Below are positions 46,800-57,839 of a stretch of 64,000 nucleotides of DNA, one piece after another. Below the pieces are notes generated by a model, which worked only from the letters and a program-made list of their open reading frames with translations, did no database searches and was not told the origin of the DNA. The stretch is from contig JBAIAC010000059.1 of assembly GCA_037349315.1 (NCBI GenBank), forward strand, positions 5,482,001-5,546,000, in the 5' to 3' direction. How positions within the stretch are numbered: the first letter of the stretch is position 1; every line of letters begins with the position of its first letter. The stretch comes from Chelydra serpentina. Taxonomy: Eukaryota; Chordata; Testudines; Chelydridae. A program made the translations under genes and the position numbers.

Positions 46800-47102
46800 A
46801 GGGGTAGGCAACCTATGGCACGCGTGCCAAAGGCGGCACACGAGCTGATTTTCAATGGCACTCACACTGCCTGGGTCCTGGCCACCGGTCTGGAGGGCTC
46901 TGCATTTTAATTTAATTTTAAATGAAGCTTCTTAAACATTTTAAAAACCTTATTTACTTTACATACAACAATAGTTTAGTTATATATTATAGACTTATAG
47001 AAAGAGACCTTCTACAAATGTTAAAATGTATTACTGGCACGCAAAATCTTCAATTAGAGTGAATAAATGAAGACTCGGCACACCGCTTCTGAAAGGTTGC
47101 TC
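46800..47102. mobile_element. hAT-like non-autonomous element
   Basis: The left end CAGGGGTAGGCAACCTATGG is a typical hAT terminus. The right part has CTCGGCACACCGCTTCTGAA then AGGTTGC, which mirrors the GCAACCT of the left end, although the last bases appear lost. CTCTAGAT before and CTCTAGAC after (7 of 8 the same) fit a target duplication. The centre is AT-rich and non-coding. Confidence 0.65.
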
Positions 47103-47689
47103 TAGACATTCTCTGCCTGGGGGAAACTGAATTTACAAATAAAACAAAACGAAACAAAAACGCATATCTGAACTCATGTATTTACTGGTTGTCTTGGCCA
47201 CTGTTGTGACATCACTGACTATCAACCAAAAAGCTCAATTTGTCCTCTCTGTTCTCTATTTCAACATTTAAATTAACACACTGTGTGAAGCTGCATTTTT
47301 TGGTTCAGTATAAGAGCATTGTCTCATATGCAGTCAAGGCTTGAAAACCCCAAAGCAAATTTAACATTTTGCAAAGCTTTACAAAGCTTGAAGATAAATA
47401 TTTTATAGGATAATTTCATGAAGTACACTCAGGGTAGTTTCTTAATCTCTTCTCTTGCAGGTTTTCTCAACAGTGCTCCTCCTTTTTGTAATCTAAAAGC
47501 TTTAAATTCTTTGTTGTTAGAATTGAGAGCTATTTTCTGACAATCATTTATTCTTTAAATTTACCCCCTTCGTTCTTTTCATGAACCACTCACAAACAAT
47601 GGGTCATTCATAATTGAATATTTCATTTTCATCTGAAGGTTTATTAATTGATTGTTCACTTTCTCTGTATCTTTTACTATTTGTGATGT

Positions 47690-48345
47690 GTGTTTGGCCA
47701 CTTGGTACCATGCAGTAAGTCACATGGTATCTGACAGATATTGCAGCCACATGCTGATACTCTGAGAAGTATCACCCCCTGGCCTGGGTTATATATACTG
47801 GTGCAGGCCGTGTTCCAAGAGACACAGGAGACAAAGAAAGAACTTGGGCTATAAAGGGCCAGAGGGAACAGCACAGGGGACTTTGGTTTGATTCAATAAA
47901 TGAACATGACCTTTAGTCCAAAGGAGGGCCAAACCCACCAGAAGAGTTGGGAGGACTTGAACCTGCTAGGGTCCACATAGGACCGATGGGTGACTTCTGA
48001 TACATTTGATGCCTTTAGACCTTTTGCTATGTTTTCTCTGGATGCTTTTGTCCTTAAATAAATGTACTCTGCTTCGGAAGAGCTGTGTGATCACTTGCAA
48101 GCTCTGGCATTCCCTAGTCCTAGCTCTCAGAGGACAAGCAAAGCACAGAGGCCGGACATCAGTCAGAATCTACTTTTGATAATCATAGGGCAACTGCAGG
48201 CAGCTGCAGCCTAAAACCCTTGTCTGGAGAGAGAAGGACCTGGAGTGCCGCCCAGAGACAGGTGACAGCTAGAGGCCTGAGATGGCAGTCCTTGAACAGA
48301 CCATATAGGGGTCAACAATGCAGTTACCCTGAATCTGCAACAGTA
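47690..48345 (+). mobile_element. Possible solo LTR or other retroelement remnant
   Basis: The block has a TATATATACTGGTGC box, a CTATAAAGGGCC box, and later CCTTAAATAAATGTACTCTGC, which could be a polyadenylation region. It ends near CTGAATCTGCAACA. The wording looks like repeated turtle LTR sequence, but I find no clear direct duplication and no internal gene. Confidence 0.35.
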
Positions 48346-49847
48346 TCATTTCTTGATTTGATGATTGTTTCAATCATGATTGTTGTATAAAGAAATGTAA
48401 AGGTGAACTCTTCTGGCCTGAAACCTCCGGTGAACATATTCTCACGAGTGCATGCCAAGCTTTCACTTTCTGTGAATGTTCTTGTGAGCAAAGTTGCTCT
48501 TACAAATGTTCGTAGAAAACACATCAAAAAGGCAATGAATACCACTGAAACATATTCATTGTTTTAAGTTAGGTACAGAAATCTGCTTTCGTCCACTAGA
48601 ACTAATGATCCATTATTAATATCTATGCCAATTGTAAGTAGAGCATACTGAATTGGTAAGTATATTTTTTTCTGGGAAGTTCTCACATTCAAAACCACTT
48701 CACAGTATCTCATTGAGATGATATTTTCTTGCTAGGAATTGCTGAAAAGTTTTGAAAGTATCAGGCAGGCTGATAAATTCAGAGAAAATAGGGAAATTGA
48801 GGGTGGTGGGCTTTTTGTTGTTGTTTACAATAAACCAGTGACAGTAACAAAATAATGAAATATATAGCTATTGAGTAGAACACAAAGGTTGAATACAGAA
48901 TGACACTGCTACGATTGAAAGAATATAGGAAATCCTACCTTCAACGGAAGCAAACAAGTAAGGGGGCTTCTTTGTGGTGTTTAAGGCCAAATGACATGCT
49001 TCATTAGTGTGCCAGATTTTCCTAATAGCTCATGAGCAATTTGATAGGGATGATCCCTCCTTTGGAATTTTCCTTAGTTTTTTTGGTTCATGGGGGCAAG
49101 TTCCTGAAGAATACAGACACAAAAAGGTGTCACTAACTACTGTAAATGGACCATGGAATTCTCCGCCCGCCCCCTCCCAAAGAGTTACATAGTTTGCATC
49201 ACAGGAGGGAAAATTGTATAGCTCAGAATCCCCATGGACCTGGGAAACTTCCCGCCAATCTCTAGAAACATTTTTCCCCAGAATCAGAAGAGGCAGCAGT
49301 GCAGTGCAGTGCAGTGCTTATGTACCATTTAGAGAAAATTACTCAGTCAGAAAGTAATCATGTCCAACTATTCATCCGTGAAATTTGATAGAGCAGATAT
49401 GCCTCACCCAGAGCTGAATGCAGATTTCAGCAAAGGAGTATTTCCTCTGAATGTGGGGACACCACTTACAGTCCTCAGGGCTTCTTAAGCATCACCTTGT
49501 CAAACACCACTTTGATCTTCCAGCAGTCCAAATGAGTCAGTGACACACAGAGTGTGGCAGCAGTTTATTTCCACACTGTGAACTGTTTGGAGACATTAAA
49601 CAGGGTGAGTCACTCCAGACATCTTGCACTAGTGTTCCGCCCTTTAATTGTTTGCTTCGCAGTCACAACAAACAACTTATCCACAGTGTTCACTTCTACT
49701 GCCAAGAAGTGAAGACATCTGGACTGCTGATACCAATGGGAGTGGTTAAAGAAAAGAGTAAAGAGGATTCCATTAGTAGAAGGTCCTAGAGTGCTACCTG
49801 GAGCGTGTCTTCATTAGTTCTTGTCTGTCAACTTTTTATTTCTGAAT

Positions 49848-50290
49848 ATAAGAACGGCCCTACTGGGTCAGACCAAAGGTCCATCTAGCCCAGCATCCTG
49901 TCTTCTGACAGTGGCCAATGCCAGGGGTCCCAGAGGGAATGAACAGAACAGGTAATCATCCAGTGATCCATCCCGTGTCGCCCATTCCCAGCTTCTGGCA
50001 AACAGAGGTGTGGGACACCATCCCTGTCCATCCTGGCTAATAGCCATTGATGGACCTATCCTCCATGAACTTACATAGTTCTTTTTTGAACCCTATTATA
50101 GTCTTGGCTTTCATAACATCCTTTGGCAAGGAGTTCCAGAGTTGACTGTGCGTTGTGTGAAAAAATACTTCCTTTTGTTTGTTTTAAACTGCTGCGTATT
50201 AATTTCATTTGGTGCCCCCTAGTACTTGTGTTATGAGAAGGAGTAAATAACACTTCCTTCAGAAAAACAGTGACCATTTTCCCCACTCTG
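49848..50290 (-). mobile_element. CR1 LINE 3' end, minus strand
   Basis: ATATAAGAACGGCCCTACTG, GGTCCATCTAGCCCAGCATC, CTAATAGCCATTGATGGACC and GAGAAGGAGTAAATAACACTT form the complement of the same CR1 subfamily as 13319-13621, with about 130 bp more of its coding end. A minus-strand frame here holds diverged LINE C-terminal sequence (MKLIRSSLKQTKGSIFSHN). Confidence 0.8.
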
Positions 50291-51082
50291 TCTCGTGGGA
50301 AAGCTGCCTTAAATTCAAACTACTACAAAGAGTTAAAAAGTAAATCTCTGCTTTTCTCCCCAAAATCTATTCCCCCCCCCCCAGATTACAAACTGCACCT
50401 ATCACAACTCCTACAACTTATTATTATCACAAATAATGGTCCTCTAAATTAATATGTTGTCAATTAATGAATGCCCCCCTCAAAAACAAAAAAAAAAGAA
50501 TGAAAGAAACTGCAGGAAAGAACTATCGCTCTTCCCTCTCCCTAAGGCAAAAGCTAGCAAACAGATGTACCTTACAACGTGCTCTAATGCATCATCCCTA
50601 CTGAACGGCTTCTCATGTTGGCAGGTTCGTCCAAAGTGGATGAAGCATTTGACTAGATAAAACAAATCTACCAACATTGTTCCTTTGTGATCAGGTGAAA
50701 AAAATTGTGTTTGTTCCCTAATATTTACATCTGGGATCTGGTGGACTTCCTCCTCAGGTGCCTTTCTGAAACCCACATGCTACCCAGTGACTTGAAACAG
50801 GAAAGGGATGCAGTCACTGCACCAGCTAAGGAGGAGTGAGGGCTGCGGGGTGAGAGCTGCTCCTGCAAACCAGGGAGAGGAAAGTTCTCATTCTGCTTTT
50901 GGTGGAGACGGAGAGTTGCATTCCCTCCTGCTCCAGGTTACTTTAACCCCTGATGGTGCTCCCTCCACTGACCTTCCCTACTGCAATGTTTGGCCTGACA
51001 AGTCCTGGGCAGTTGTGTGAAACCTCATCCTACCGTGTCAATTTGCTGTTCCTCCCATGAACCCCGTTATGGTAAATTCCCT

Positions 51083-51215
51083 GCAAATAGGGAAGCTGAG
51101 GCACAAAGAGCTCCAGAGACTTGTCCAACATCATACAGCAAGTCAGTAGTAGAACAAAGATCTCCAAGTACCTGCCCCTGTTCTTACCACTAGAACACGG
51201 CTCTTGTCTCACTAC
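51083..51215 (-). mobile_element. MIR-like SINE, minus strand
   Basis: GAAGCTGAGGCACAAAGAGC, GACTTGTCCAACATCATACAG, CAAGTCAGTAGTAGAACAAAG and CACTAGAACACGGCTC follow the complement of MIR. Confidence 0.7.
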
Positions 51216-51419
51216 TGACTGCTACAAAATTGTAATGAGGTTTATAGCTCATGGTACTGCTGGTGTCAGAACTCTGTCTCCAAACTCAGCAGCCTGGGCA
51301 AACCTCTGCATACTTTTCCTGCCATGTGCTTTGCAAGTGAGAATTAAGTTTCCTCTGGAATAACCGGAGCTCCTGAAGACACGTACTTTATCATGAGTTA
51401 CTCTGTGCCTTTCTAGGCA

Positions 51420-51436
51420 GAGAGAGAGAGAGAGAG
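51420..51436 (+). repeat. (AG)n simple repeat
   Basis: GAGAGAGAGAGAGAGAG lies just before the inserted element at 51453. It is a microsatellite. Confidence 0.9.
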
Positions 51437-51452
51437 TTTTATTATTGTTTCA

Positions 51453-51679
51453 GCGACAAAGGGTCCTGTGGCACCTTATAGACTAACAGAGGTATTGAAG
51501 CATAAGCTTTCGTGGGTGAATACCCACTTCTTCGGATGCAAGCAACCACTGCTTGCATCCGAAGAAGTGGGTATTCACCCACGAAAGCTTATGCTTCAAT
51601 ACCTCTGTTAGTCTATAAGGTGCCACAGAACCCTTTGTCGCTTCTACAGATCCAGACTAACACGGCTACCCCTCTGATG
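51453..51679. mobile_element. Palindromic retroelement-like insertion beside SYT9 exon 4
   Basis: The element is 227 bp. The left arm 51453-51544 and right arm 51550-51641 are 92 bp each, inverted, and differ at one position (GGTCCTGTGG against GGTTCTGTGG), with a 5-base ACCAC centre. A 38-base tail follows the right arm (TTCTACAGATCCAGACTAAC to CCTCTGATG). ATTGTTTCA stands directly on both sides (51444-51452 and 51680-51688), so the whole is one insertion. The arms plus tail resemble a repeat common in turtle DNA. The inverted 5' copy suggests a rearranged retrotransposition event; a Penelope-like source is possible. It ends 28 bp before exon 4. Confidence 0.88.
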
Positions 51680-51707
51680 ATTGTTTCACAAACTTGTGTT
51701 TTTACAG

Positions 51708-51828
51708 GACAATGTGGATCTTGGTGACTTGATGTTCTCACTCTGCTACCTTCCAACAGCTGGCAGATTAACTATTACCATAATAAAGGCTAGAAATTTA
51801 AAGGCTATGGACATAACAGGAGCATCAG
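51708..51828 (+). CDS. SYT9: Synaptotagmin 9, exon 4 (start of C2B domain)
   Basis: The exon is 121 bp, with acceptor gtgtttttacag and donor gtagga. It begins on a codon boundary and ends with the first base of an Asp codon. It encodes [19 protein letters not shown] and then the first strands of C2B up to AMDITGAS. The aspartate in AMDITG is the first Ca2+ ligand of C2B loop 1. Order, phase and sequence match SYT9. An inserted palindromic element ends 28 bp upstream, so part of the branch-point region may come from it. Confidence 0.95.
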
Positions 51829-52971
51829 GTAGGAATTTCTTTCATGCCCAACATTACAATTTCATCTTCTCCCCCTTGAATTAAAAAAATGGTACAGTGT
51901 TTCCAACTCTTCTGATATTTGGTGTTTTTCTTAAAGCCCCAGTTTCTAGAGTTATTTGATTATGGGGGATTCTTTCATTAAAAAATTATTTTAGCTATCC
52001 TAGTTGCAAAGAAAAGCTTAAAAAATGTGAACCCTAAAGGCTCAAAAACTAGAAGGCAAATTAAAAGAACCCAAAGTTTATTATCATAAAGACCTCAAGA
52101 ATTTTGGGAGCCTGGCTTTTGAATACTTGGAGGTGGCCATGCTGTGACTGTAACCACAGAATTTAATTTTGCACTGCCTGCTATTTGTTGGGGGTATATG
52201 TTGGGTACAGTATAAACCAACACCAACAATGGAGAGGCTTAACAGCCATTAATCTGACACAAATGATGCTTGGGCCAAGATTATGAAGCTGACTGGTACA
52301 TTGTAGCAACTATTTTCAGGGTCACTATTGAAAACAAAATGAAAACAGTTTGGGATTTTGCTACAAAAGAGTCATAGATGCCTTGTTTCAATCCACTGGC
52401 AAAGGGTGGGCGGGCGGGGGGAGGAGGGGCGAGGTAATAGTACTATTTAAAAGGAGCTACAAAGAAACAGGCGCCCCAAGTGGGGCAGTCTTCTACTACA
52501 CCCACAGCTTTAACTGTACCTCTGAAGAGAACAATAATTGTACACTGCTCAAACTATTATACTTCTAAGTGTTAACATAACTAATTCCATATCAGCAAAC
52601 ACCAACACTGACCACATTATCTGATTGTGTCCAGGATCTACTTGTGCTATAGATGTAATCCGTTACACAGACTGTTACAAATATGGGAATCCATATTGTG
52701 TCTTAATGGACATTTTTACATTCTTTGAGAAGACACAATAAAATAACCCAACTTCCTGAATGAACAGCTAATCGTTCATTACAGTCATTCAACCAGGAAG
52801 ACCTTTTAACTGCCTCCCAGGCGTTTCATTATTGAAGGAGCTCAGATTCTAATTTAGGTACTGGTGAATACATTATGTATATAGATATAGGCATAAATTA
52901 AGGTTACTCCATTTGCTTTCCATCTGTGTTTATTTCTAAATCAACTAAACTGCTTATCATGATTCACCCAG
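51829..52971 (+). other. SYT9: SYT9 intron 4
   Basis: The intron is 1143 bp. It holds an interspersed repeat copy (51905-52155). A short G-rich patch lies near 52407-52433. Nothing else is recognised. The acceptor region (tgcttatcatgattcacccag) has a weak pyrimidine tract. Confidence 0.9.
51905..52155 (+). repeat. Interspersed repeat, shared with 57840-58110, copy 1
   Basis: Shared blocks in order: ATTTGGTGTTTTTCTTAAAGC, CCCAGTTTCTAG, CCCTAAAGGCTCAAAAACTAG, AAGGCAAATTAAAAGAACCC and a final TTTTGGGAGCCTGGC. The second copy has the same order. Family name unknown. Confidence 0.6.
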
Positions 52972-53143
52972 ATCCCTACGTGAAGGTTTCTTTAATGTGT
53001 GAAGGAAGGCGGCTAAAGAAAAGGAAAACTTCCACCAAGAGGAATACCCTCAATCCTGTATACAATGAAGCCATAGTCTTTGATGTCCCTCCGGAAAACA
53101 TTGACCAAATTAACTTGTCAATAGCAGTTATGGATTATGACCG
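52972..53143 (+). CDS. SYT9: Synaptotagmin 9, exon 5 (C2B core)
   Basis: The exon is 172 bp, with acceptor gattcacccag and donor gtgaga. It starts with the last two bases of an Asp codon (G|AT, giving SDPYVKVSL) and ends with CG of an Arg codon. It encodes the C2B polybasic stretch [13 protein letters not shown], which in synaptotagmins binds PIP2 and SNAREs, then [18 protein letters not shown] and the loop 3 start AVMDYDR. The loop 1 aspartate (SDPY) and both loop 3 aspartates (MDYD) are present. It is intact. Confidence 0.96.
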
Positions 53144-53946
53144 GTGAGATACCTGTAGCTGTTACTGAATACAAATCTACTATGCAAGATGTTATGAGGC
53201 AAGAGATTGTAAAAAGCTGGCACAAGTTCTCACAGTTTTCTCTCAGTTTCTGGTATTGATTAAAAATGTTTTGTGGTGCAGGTCTCAGCAGAGGGCTACA
53301 ATTCTCTGTACCATCAAACAGCATTTCCTTCGTAGTTTTTGAGATACAGAATTGCATCTGTAACTTTGTATGCCTAATTTGCATACATAGTTACTAGAAT
53401 TGTAATGATTGCCTATCCAAATGAACAGCTTGCAATCTGAATGGCCATTTGTGCACCATCACATTAATTCCTCAGATTTCCTCTGAAAATGTGGCCCACG
53501 GCATATTCTATTTGCAAATAATTACTTTGGAATAGGTGTCCTGTTTGTTCAGATATTCCATTTCACAAAGTAGTCTTTACATGTCAGATGCTTTGGGTGG
53601 GCTGGAGTCAGAACAAGTATGATATATAGTTATTTTTCTCTTTTGCAAATGTTAATGAATTTTTCTGTTGGTTAAAATTGGAGTGTAGACAAATAAAAGT
53701 CCAACTGTCAATGTACTTCATAGAAAACCAAACACACATGGTGTGAACTACCATGATATAAAAGGGTAAATCATTAATATATTATCTAGGTTAGTGAGAA
53801 AGATAGGGATGGAGCTCAAACCTGTGTTGTGTAGCTCATCAGGTTTTCCCAGCATCCTAGATCATTGTCTGTCATAGAGAATTTAAATGACATTTGTTCC
53901 CAAATGTAAAATTTTAAGAAAAAAATATTATGGCACATTTTCACAG
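53144..53946 (+). other. SYT9: SYT9 intron 5
   Basis: The intron is 803 bp, AT-rich, with no recognised repeat or gene. Acceptor is gcacattttcacag. Confidence 0.9.
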
Positions 53947-54076
53947 TGTAGGTCACAATGAGGTCATTGGAGTGTGTCAAATAGGCAACGATGCAGAGAG
54001 CCTAGGCCGGGACCACTGGAATGAAATGCTCTCGTATCCTCGGAAACCGATTGCTCATTGGCATCCGCTTGCAGAG
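53947..54076 (+). CDS. SYT9: Synaptotagmin 9, exon 6 (end of C2B)
   Basis: The exon is 130 bp, with acceptor attttcacag and donor gtaaga. The first base completes the split Arg codon and the exon ends on a codon boundary. It encodes [18 protein letters not shown], then [10 protein letters not shown] and [16 protein letters not shown] is the WHXL motif at the end of synaptotagmin C2B, linked to vesicle docking. At the fifth Ca2+-ligand position of C2B the residue is Glu (GHNE) where SYT1 has Asp. By length only about three residues should remain for the final exon. If the donor were not used, the frame would run 11 more codons to a TAA. Confidence 0.94.
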
Positions 54077-54311
54077 GTAAGATTTCCATTTCCTGCATAT
54101 TTACTTTAATTGTGAAAGCTCTTTAATGAGAAACTAGAAGATGGATAAAATCTTTGCCAACAAAATAGCGGGATCCACATTTGTAGACTAAATCCAGAAA
54201 AGGGTTTTGAAACTCCAGTTTTTAAAGTGAGCCTGACATAGCATGGAAGTAAAATCAGCTCCTATCAGTTTTAGTGGGATGTAAAATACTTCAAACTTAA
54301 ATTATATAACT

Positions 54312-54332
54312 TATATATATATATATATATAT
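54312..54332 (+). repeat. (TA)n simple repeat
   Basis: An uninterrupted TATATATATATATATATATA tract. It is a microsatellite. Confidence 0.95.
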
Positions 54333-54660
54333 AAACTTAAAACTCAGGCATTATATATAGGGTGATTTTTATAACATATAAAACTTTGAGTAACTTTCAC
54401 TGTATATTGGCTAAACCGTATCAATCGGTTTAGAGCTGTTAAGGAATAATTAAATAGTTAGGCTGTTGTACATTTATACAACAGATAAATATATGACTTA
54501 CTTTATTTCCATTCCATTGGCATGTCCAAAGGGATGTCTAATTGCACCGAAAATAATAAAATGTCCTTAGAGATTAGCAAATGTAAAAATAAGAAACGGC
54601 ACAATCAGAAAAGCTCTTCAAGTTACGACTGGCTTCCTATGTTTCTTTTGTCTTTATTTA

Positions 54661-56137
54661 GGGCCCTATTCAGCAGAAATGTTATGCGGGCCTTCTGCGC
54701 ATGGATGGCTGCCGAAGAGGCTTCCTCACCCTTTTAACCTATTCAGCAGAAATTTGGCATTCCTGTTGATCTCTTTCTTAGCCATTTCCTCAGGGGCCAT
54801 TCCGCAGAGAGTCCAGAGGGGTACAGACATCCTTCTAACCCCTCCCCCTCACTCCCTTCCCTCCCCAGGGAATGCTAATCCTGATTCATGAGACACAAAA
54901 AATCATAGACACAGCGATAGCTTGATTTCTGAAAGTTACCATCATTTAGCTCTAATCTAGGCAAATGTAATGTTATCCACATACAACAGTAATAGTGGCC
55001 TCTGCTGTAACCTAGGAATTACTTTTATTGTTACATGTATTGTCTAAATTCAGATGGCAATGCATGTTCACACCCATTTCCAGAGGCTTATGGATATAAA
55101 TATGGTAGCCTGTTTAACAACTACCATGCTAACCCTCAGCGCAGAAGGATGGGAAGGCCTGCCATATTGATATTTCTAGGCAGGAGCCACAATGCCCATA
55201 AGTTATGCAGAGATATGATTAGTGGGCAGCCTCTCTATGTATGTTGTGTTGATTAGAATGTAATTGTGGGTGCTTATGGCAGTTTTGCTAAGTTATAGGT
55301 GTCAACCATAGATGGCTTCAGTAGACAGTTGGCAAGTACCAGGAAGCCCCTGTACAATGATAGCAGTATCTTACTGGGACCACATCTCCATGACTGATCA
55401 TGTTTAGTAATGGGTCCCACTGCAGTTCAATCTGCATGCCTGGGACCGATGAGTGCCCACAAACTGCTTGAATGAATGGAATGGAAGATTATGGCACCTG
55501 GAAACAATCCAAGCAAGATGGTGAAGTTCAGCACACAAAGCTTTGGGCTCACTGAGAAGCTGAAGACATGATCAGTGGCACTTTATTCCTTTTCATGACA
55601 GGCAAGAGCCAAAATTGTGCTTTGCTCCGAGTGAGCTGGGCTTGGAAAACAGAGCACCTTGCTCTTAACTGTAGTCAAGCAATGACACGAGTGGCTTGAC
55701 AGACCCCCTCGTGGAGCATTGCAAACCAGCATGACAATGTCTATTAGCAGAGGTATGCATGCCCTTCCATCAAACCCATGTTTCCCTCTTTGAGGGCGAT
55801 GGGCTGCAAAGATCTTGTCCATGGAAAAGAGAGGGCTGTCAGAATCTAATTGGCATCACTATTCTCTCAGCACATGCTCAGTTGAGTCCTTCAGCGGTAA
55901 TTAATGTGGGTGACTTTACATCTACCTGAGCTACAAAGAGGCATATGTTTGTAATTCCCAAGAATCAAGTGGGGGAGGGTGTGCAAAGCATCCAAGCTGT
56001 GCTGAGAAATATTTATACAAACATCATATAATTTTGGGTCCTGAATCAGGATTAGGCTCAGTGATAGCTAAGCTTTGGAAGCTTCTAGAGCCTTTGTGGC
56101 CAGAGCCATAAGACTGAATATTTGCTGAATAGGACCC
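54661..56137. mobile_element. DNA transposon remnant, 1.48 kb, inverted ends
   Basis: The left end is GGGCCCTATTCAGCAGAAAT. The right end, in reverse, is GGGTCCTATTCAGCAAATAT. TTA before and TCA after may be a decayed 3-bp duplication as in PIF/Harbinger elements. CCTATTCAGCAGAAAT recurs just inside the left end at about 54738. No transposase similarity is visible; open frames inside are short. Confidence 0.55.
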
Positions 56138-56534
56138 TCAGTTTTCAAATAAATGTTTCAACTATGTGAAGAGTGGTTTGTTTAGATAGTCCAACAGTAT
56201 CCGCGAGTAACAGTAACACCCAGAGGCCTTTGGTGGTACCTACGAATTACTGGTATGGACACTAGCATTGCACAAATTCAGATAGTAAGCCACATTCATG
56301 CCCATTTCCAAAGATTCAGGGAAGTAGTTTGGTTTTAACAGCAAGCCTGATAGCAATGGAAATCAGCAAGCAGTGTGATTTGCAGCGGCTGCAGCAACCA
56401 GTTTGATTCATATATTCAGTATTTTTCAAACAAAAAAAAGAAGGCTGTGCTGGATATTCTTGCCAATACATTTCTTCAAGATTGATTGTCATTAGACCTT
56501 TTATATTGTGGTCATGCCTTGAGGTCCCAGTAAG

Positions 56535-56700
56535 GATTGGTGTCCCGTCTCACCCTGTACAAAAACCCAGGTTAACCTGGTTCCTGCTTCAAAGACCTTA
56601 CTATCTAAGAAATTAAAGAAGGAAATTAAATTCTGTAGGGCAAGAATGAGACTGGTATGGTAACCTTAGTGACACAATGTTCCTTCAGCAAGAAGCAGAA
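56535..56700 (-). repeat. Ancient LINE-tail-like interspersed repeat, copy 4 (weak)
   Basis: CACCCTGTACAAAAACCCAGG and CTTCAAAGACCTTACTATCTAAG look like a diverged complement of the family at 17196-17535 (compare 63182-63300). Confidence 0.3.
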
Positions 56701-57839
56701 TAAGTAGGATTGTGTTTGTATTTTATGTAGCCTGTAAATCCTCATTGCTCTTTGCAGATCAGTTTTCAACAGCTGTCTCAGTTATATAGGTAACATTGAA
56801 TAAGAAAGATTTGTTCACCTCTGTATAAAATAGGTGCAGATCACAGGTGGCTCTGCCCCATAACGCCCGCACAGTTGTAATTTTAAATTAATTTACCAAT
56901 GGTTAATGCATAGGAGCTTTCTCTATAATTTGCACAGGAAATAACTGGAATACCTTAGATGCCACTGTGTGGTAATTGCTGACAAATGTCAAAAGGTGAT
57001 CACAGTACTGGGCAGTACCACACTAAGAAATCCACATCCAGGAACCAGAGCCAATGGGATAAAAAGCTACTTTCACTATTTCTTCAATTGTGCACGTAAT
57101 TAACTGTCTAAAGCCGTTCCAGCATAGTGTAATTTCAAGGATTTAGTAAAAGCCCTAATGTTAAAACATACACATGCAAACTTGTGTACACTTTTGTCTG
57201 AGCAAAATGCCTGGTGCATAGTCACACTTTCCTTTGTGTCCACACACCATCTTTCATGTCCATTAGGCATTTTGGATTTACAGCTGAGCACATGCAAATA
57301 CGAGTAGGTAGTCTTGAGCACATGCTTACAAGGCTGGCCCAACATTTGCAAAAAGTGTCAGTCTGTTTTTGTCTTGTTAGACTTTCAGCAAAAGCTGTCT
57401 GAGTGGCTCCTTGGTATCAGCAAGCCTGTAGCAAAGTGACAGTATTCTAGTCTGTCATGCATGAACCTCATTTCAGGCCTGTCCTCTTTACTCAGGCAAA
57501 ACTCCCATGGGGAGGTCAATGAATTTGGTCCTGTAAGAGAAATATTTTGATTCCCTGGACAAGTCAGTGCATGCATCCCTGCTTGGAATGCAAAGCAGAC
57601 AGATGCGTACTTACCCACTGTAACTACTTTCCCCTGTGTAGTGCCAGGATTGGTAGCTGCAGTGGAAAGGGAAACACCTGTACTGCAGAGAGAAGGGGAG
57701 AAAGGGAGAAAGAGATATTCATGATGGATGTAGAAGTTCTCACACAGCTTCTGCATCTCTAGCATGTTAAAGGGGCACCTTTATAGACATAAAAATTACA
57801 TATTCAGTATTGCCTGCTCTCATTATTTTATTGCCATTC

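Larger units (their letters stand above)
12233..51707 (+). other. SYT9: SYT9 intron 3 (39.5 kb)
   Basis: This is the gap between the C2A exon and the first C2B exon. I see no other host gene on either strand; protein similarity is limited to LINE reverse transcriptases. Named repeats are listed separately. Long stretches where I recognise nothing are 12233-13240, 13800-17195 (apart from a hairpin near 14880), 18560-19555, 20600-23007, 23840-27420, 35866-38082 (apart from 36425-36515), 41886-43554, 45021-46799 and 48346-49847. These are AT-rich, with short chance open frames. Confidence 0.85.

Noticed and set aside
56688..56720. Candidate last SYT9 exon (acceptor CCTTCAG followed by a short frame to TAA)
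   Set aside because: The encoded residues do not resemble the expected SYT9 end, and similar candidates occur elsewhere, for example at 61870 and 63668, so none can be preferred.
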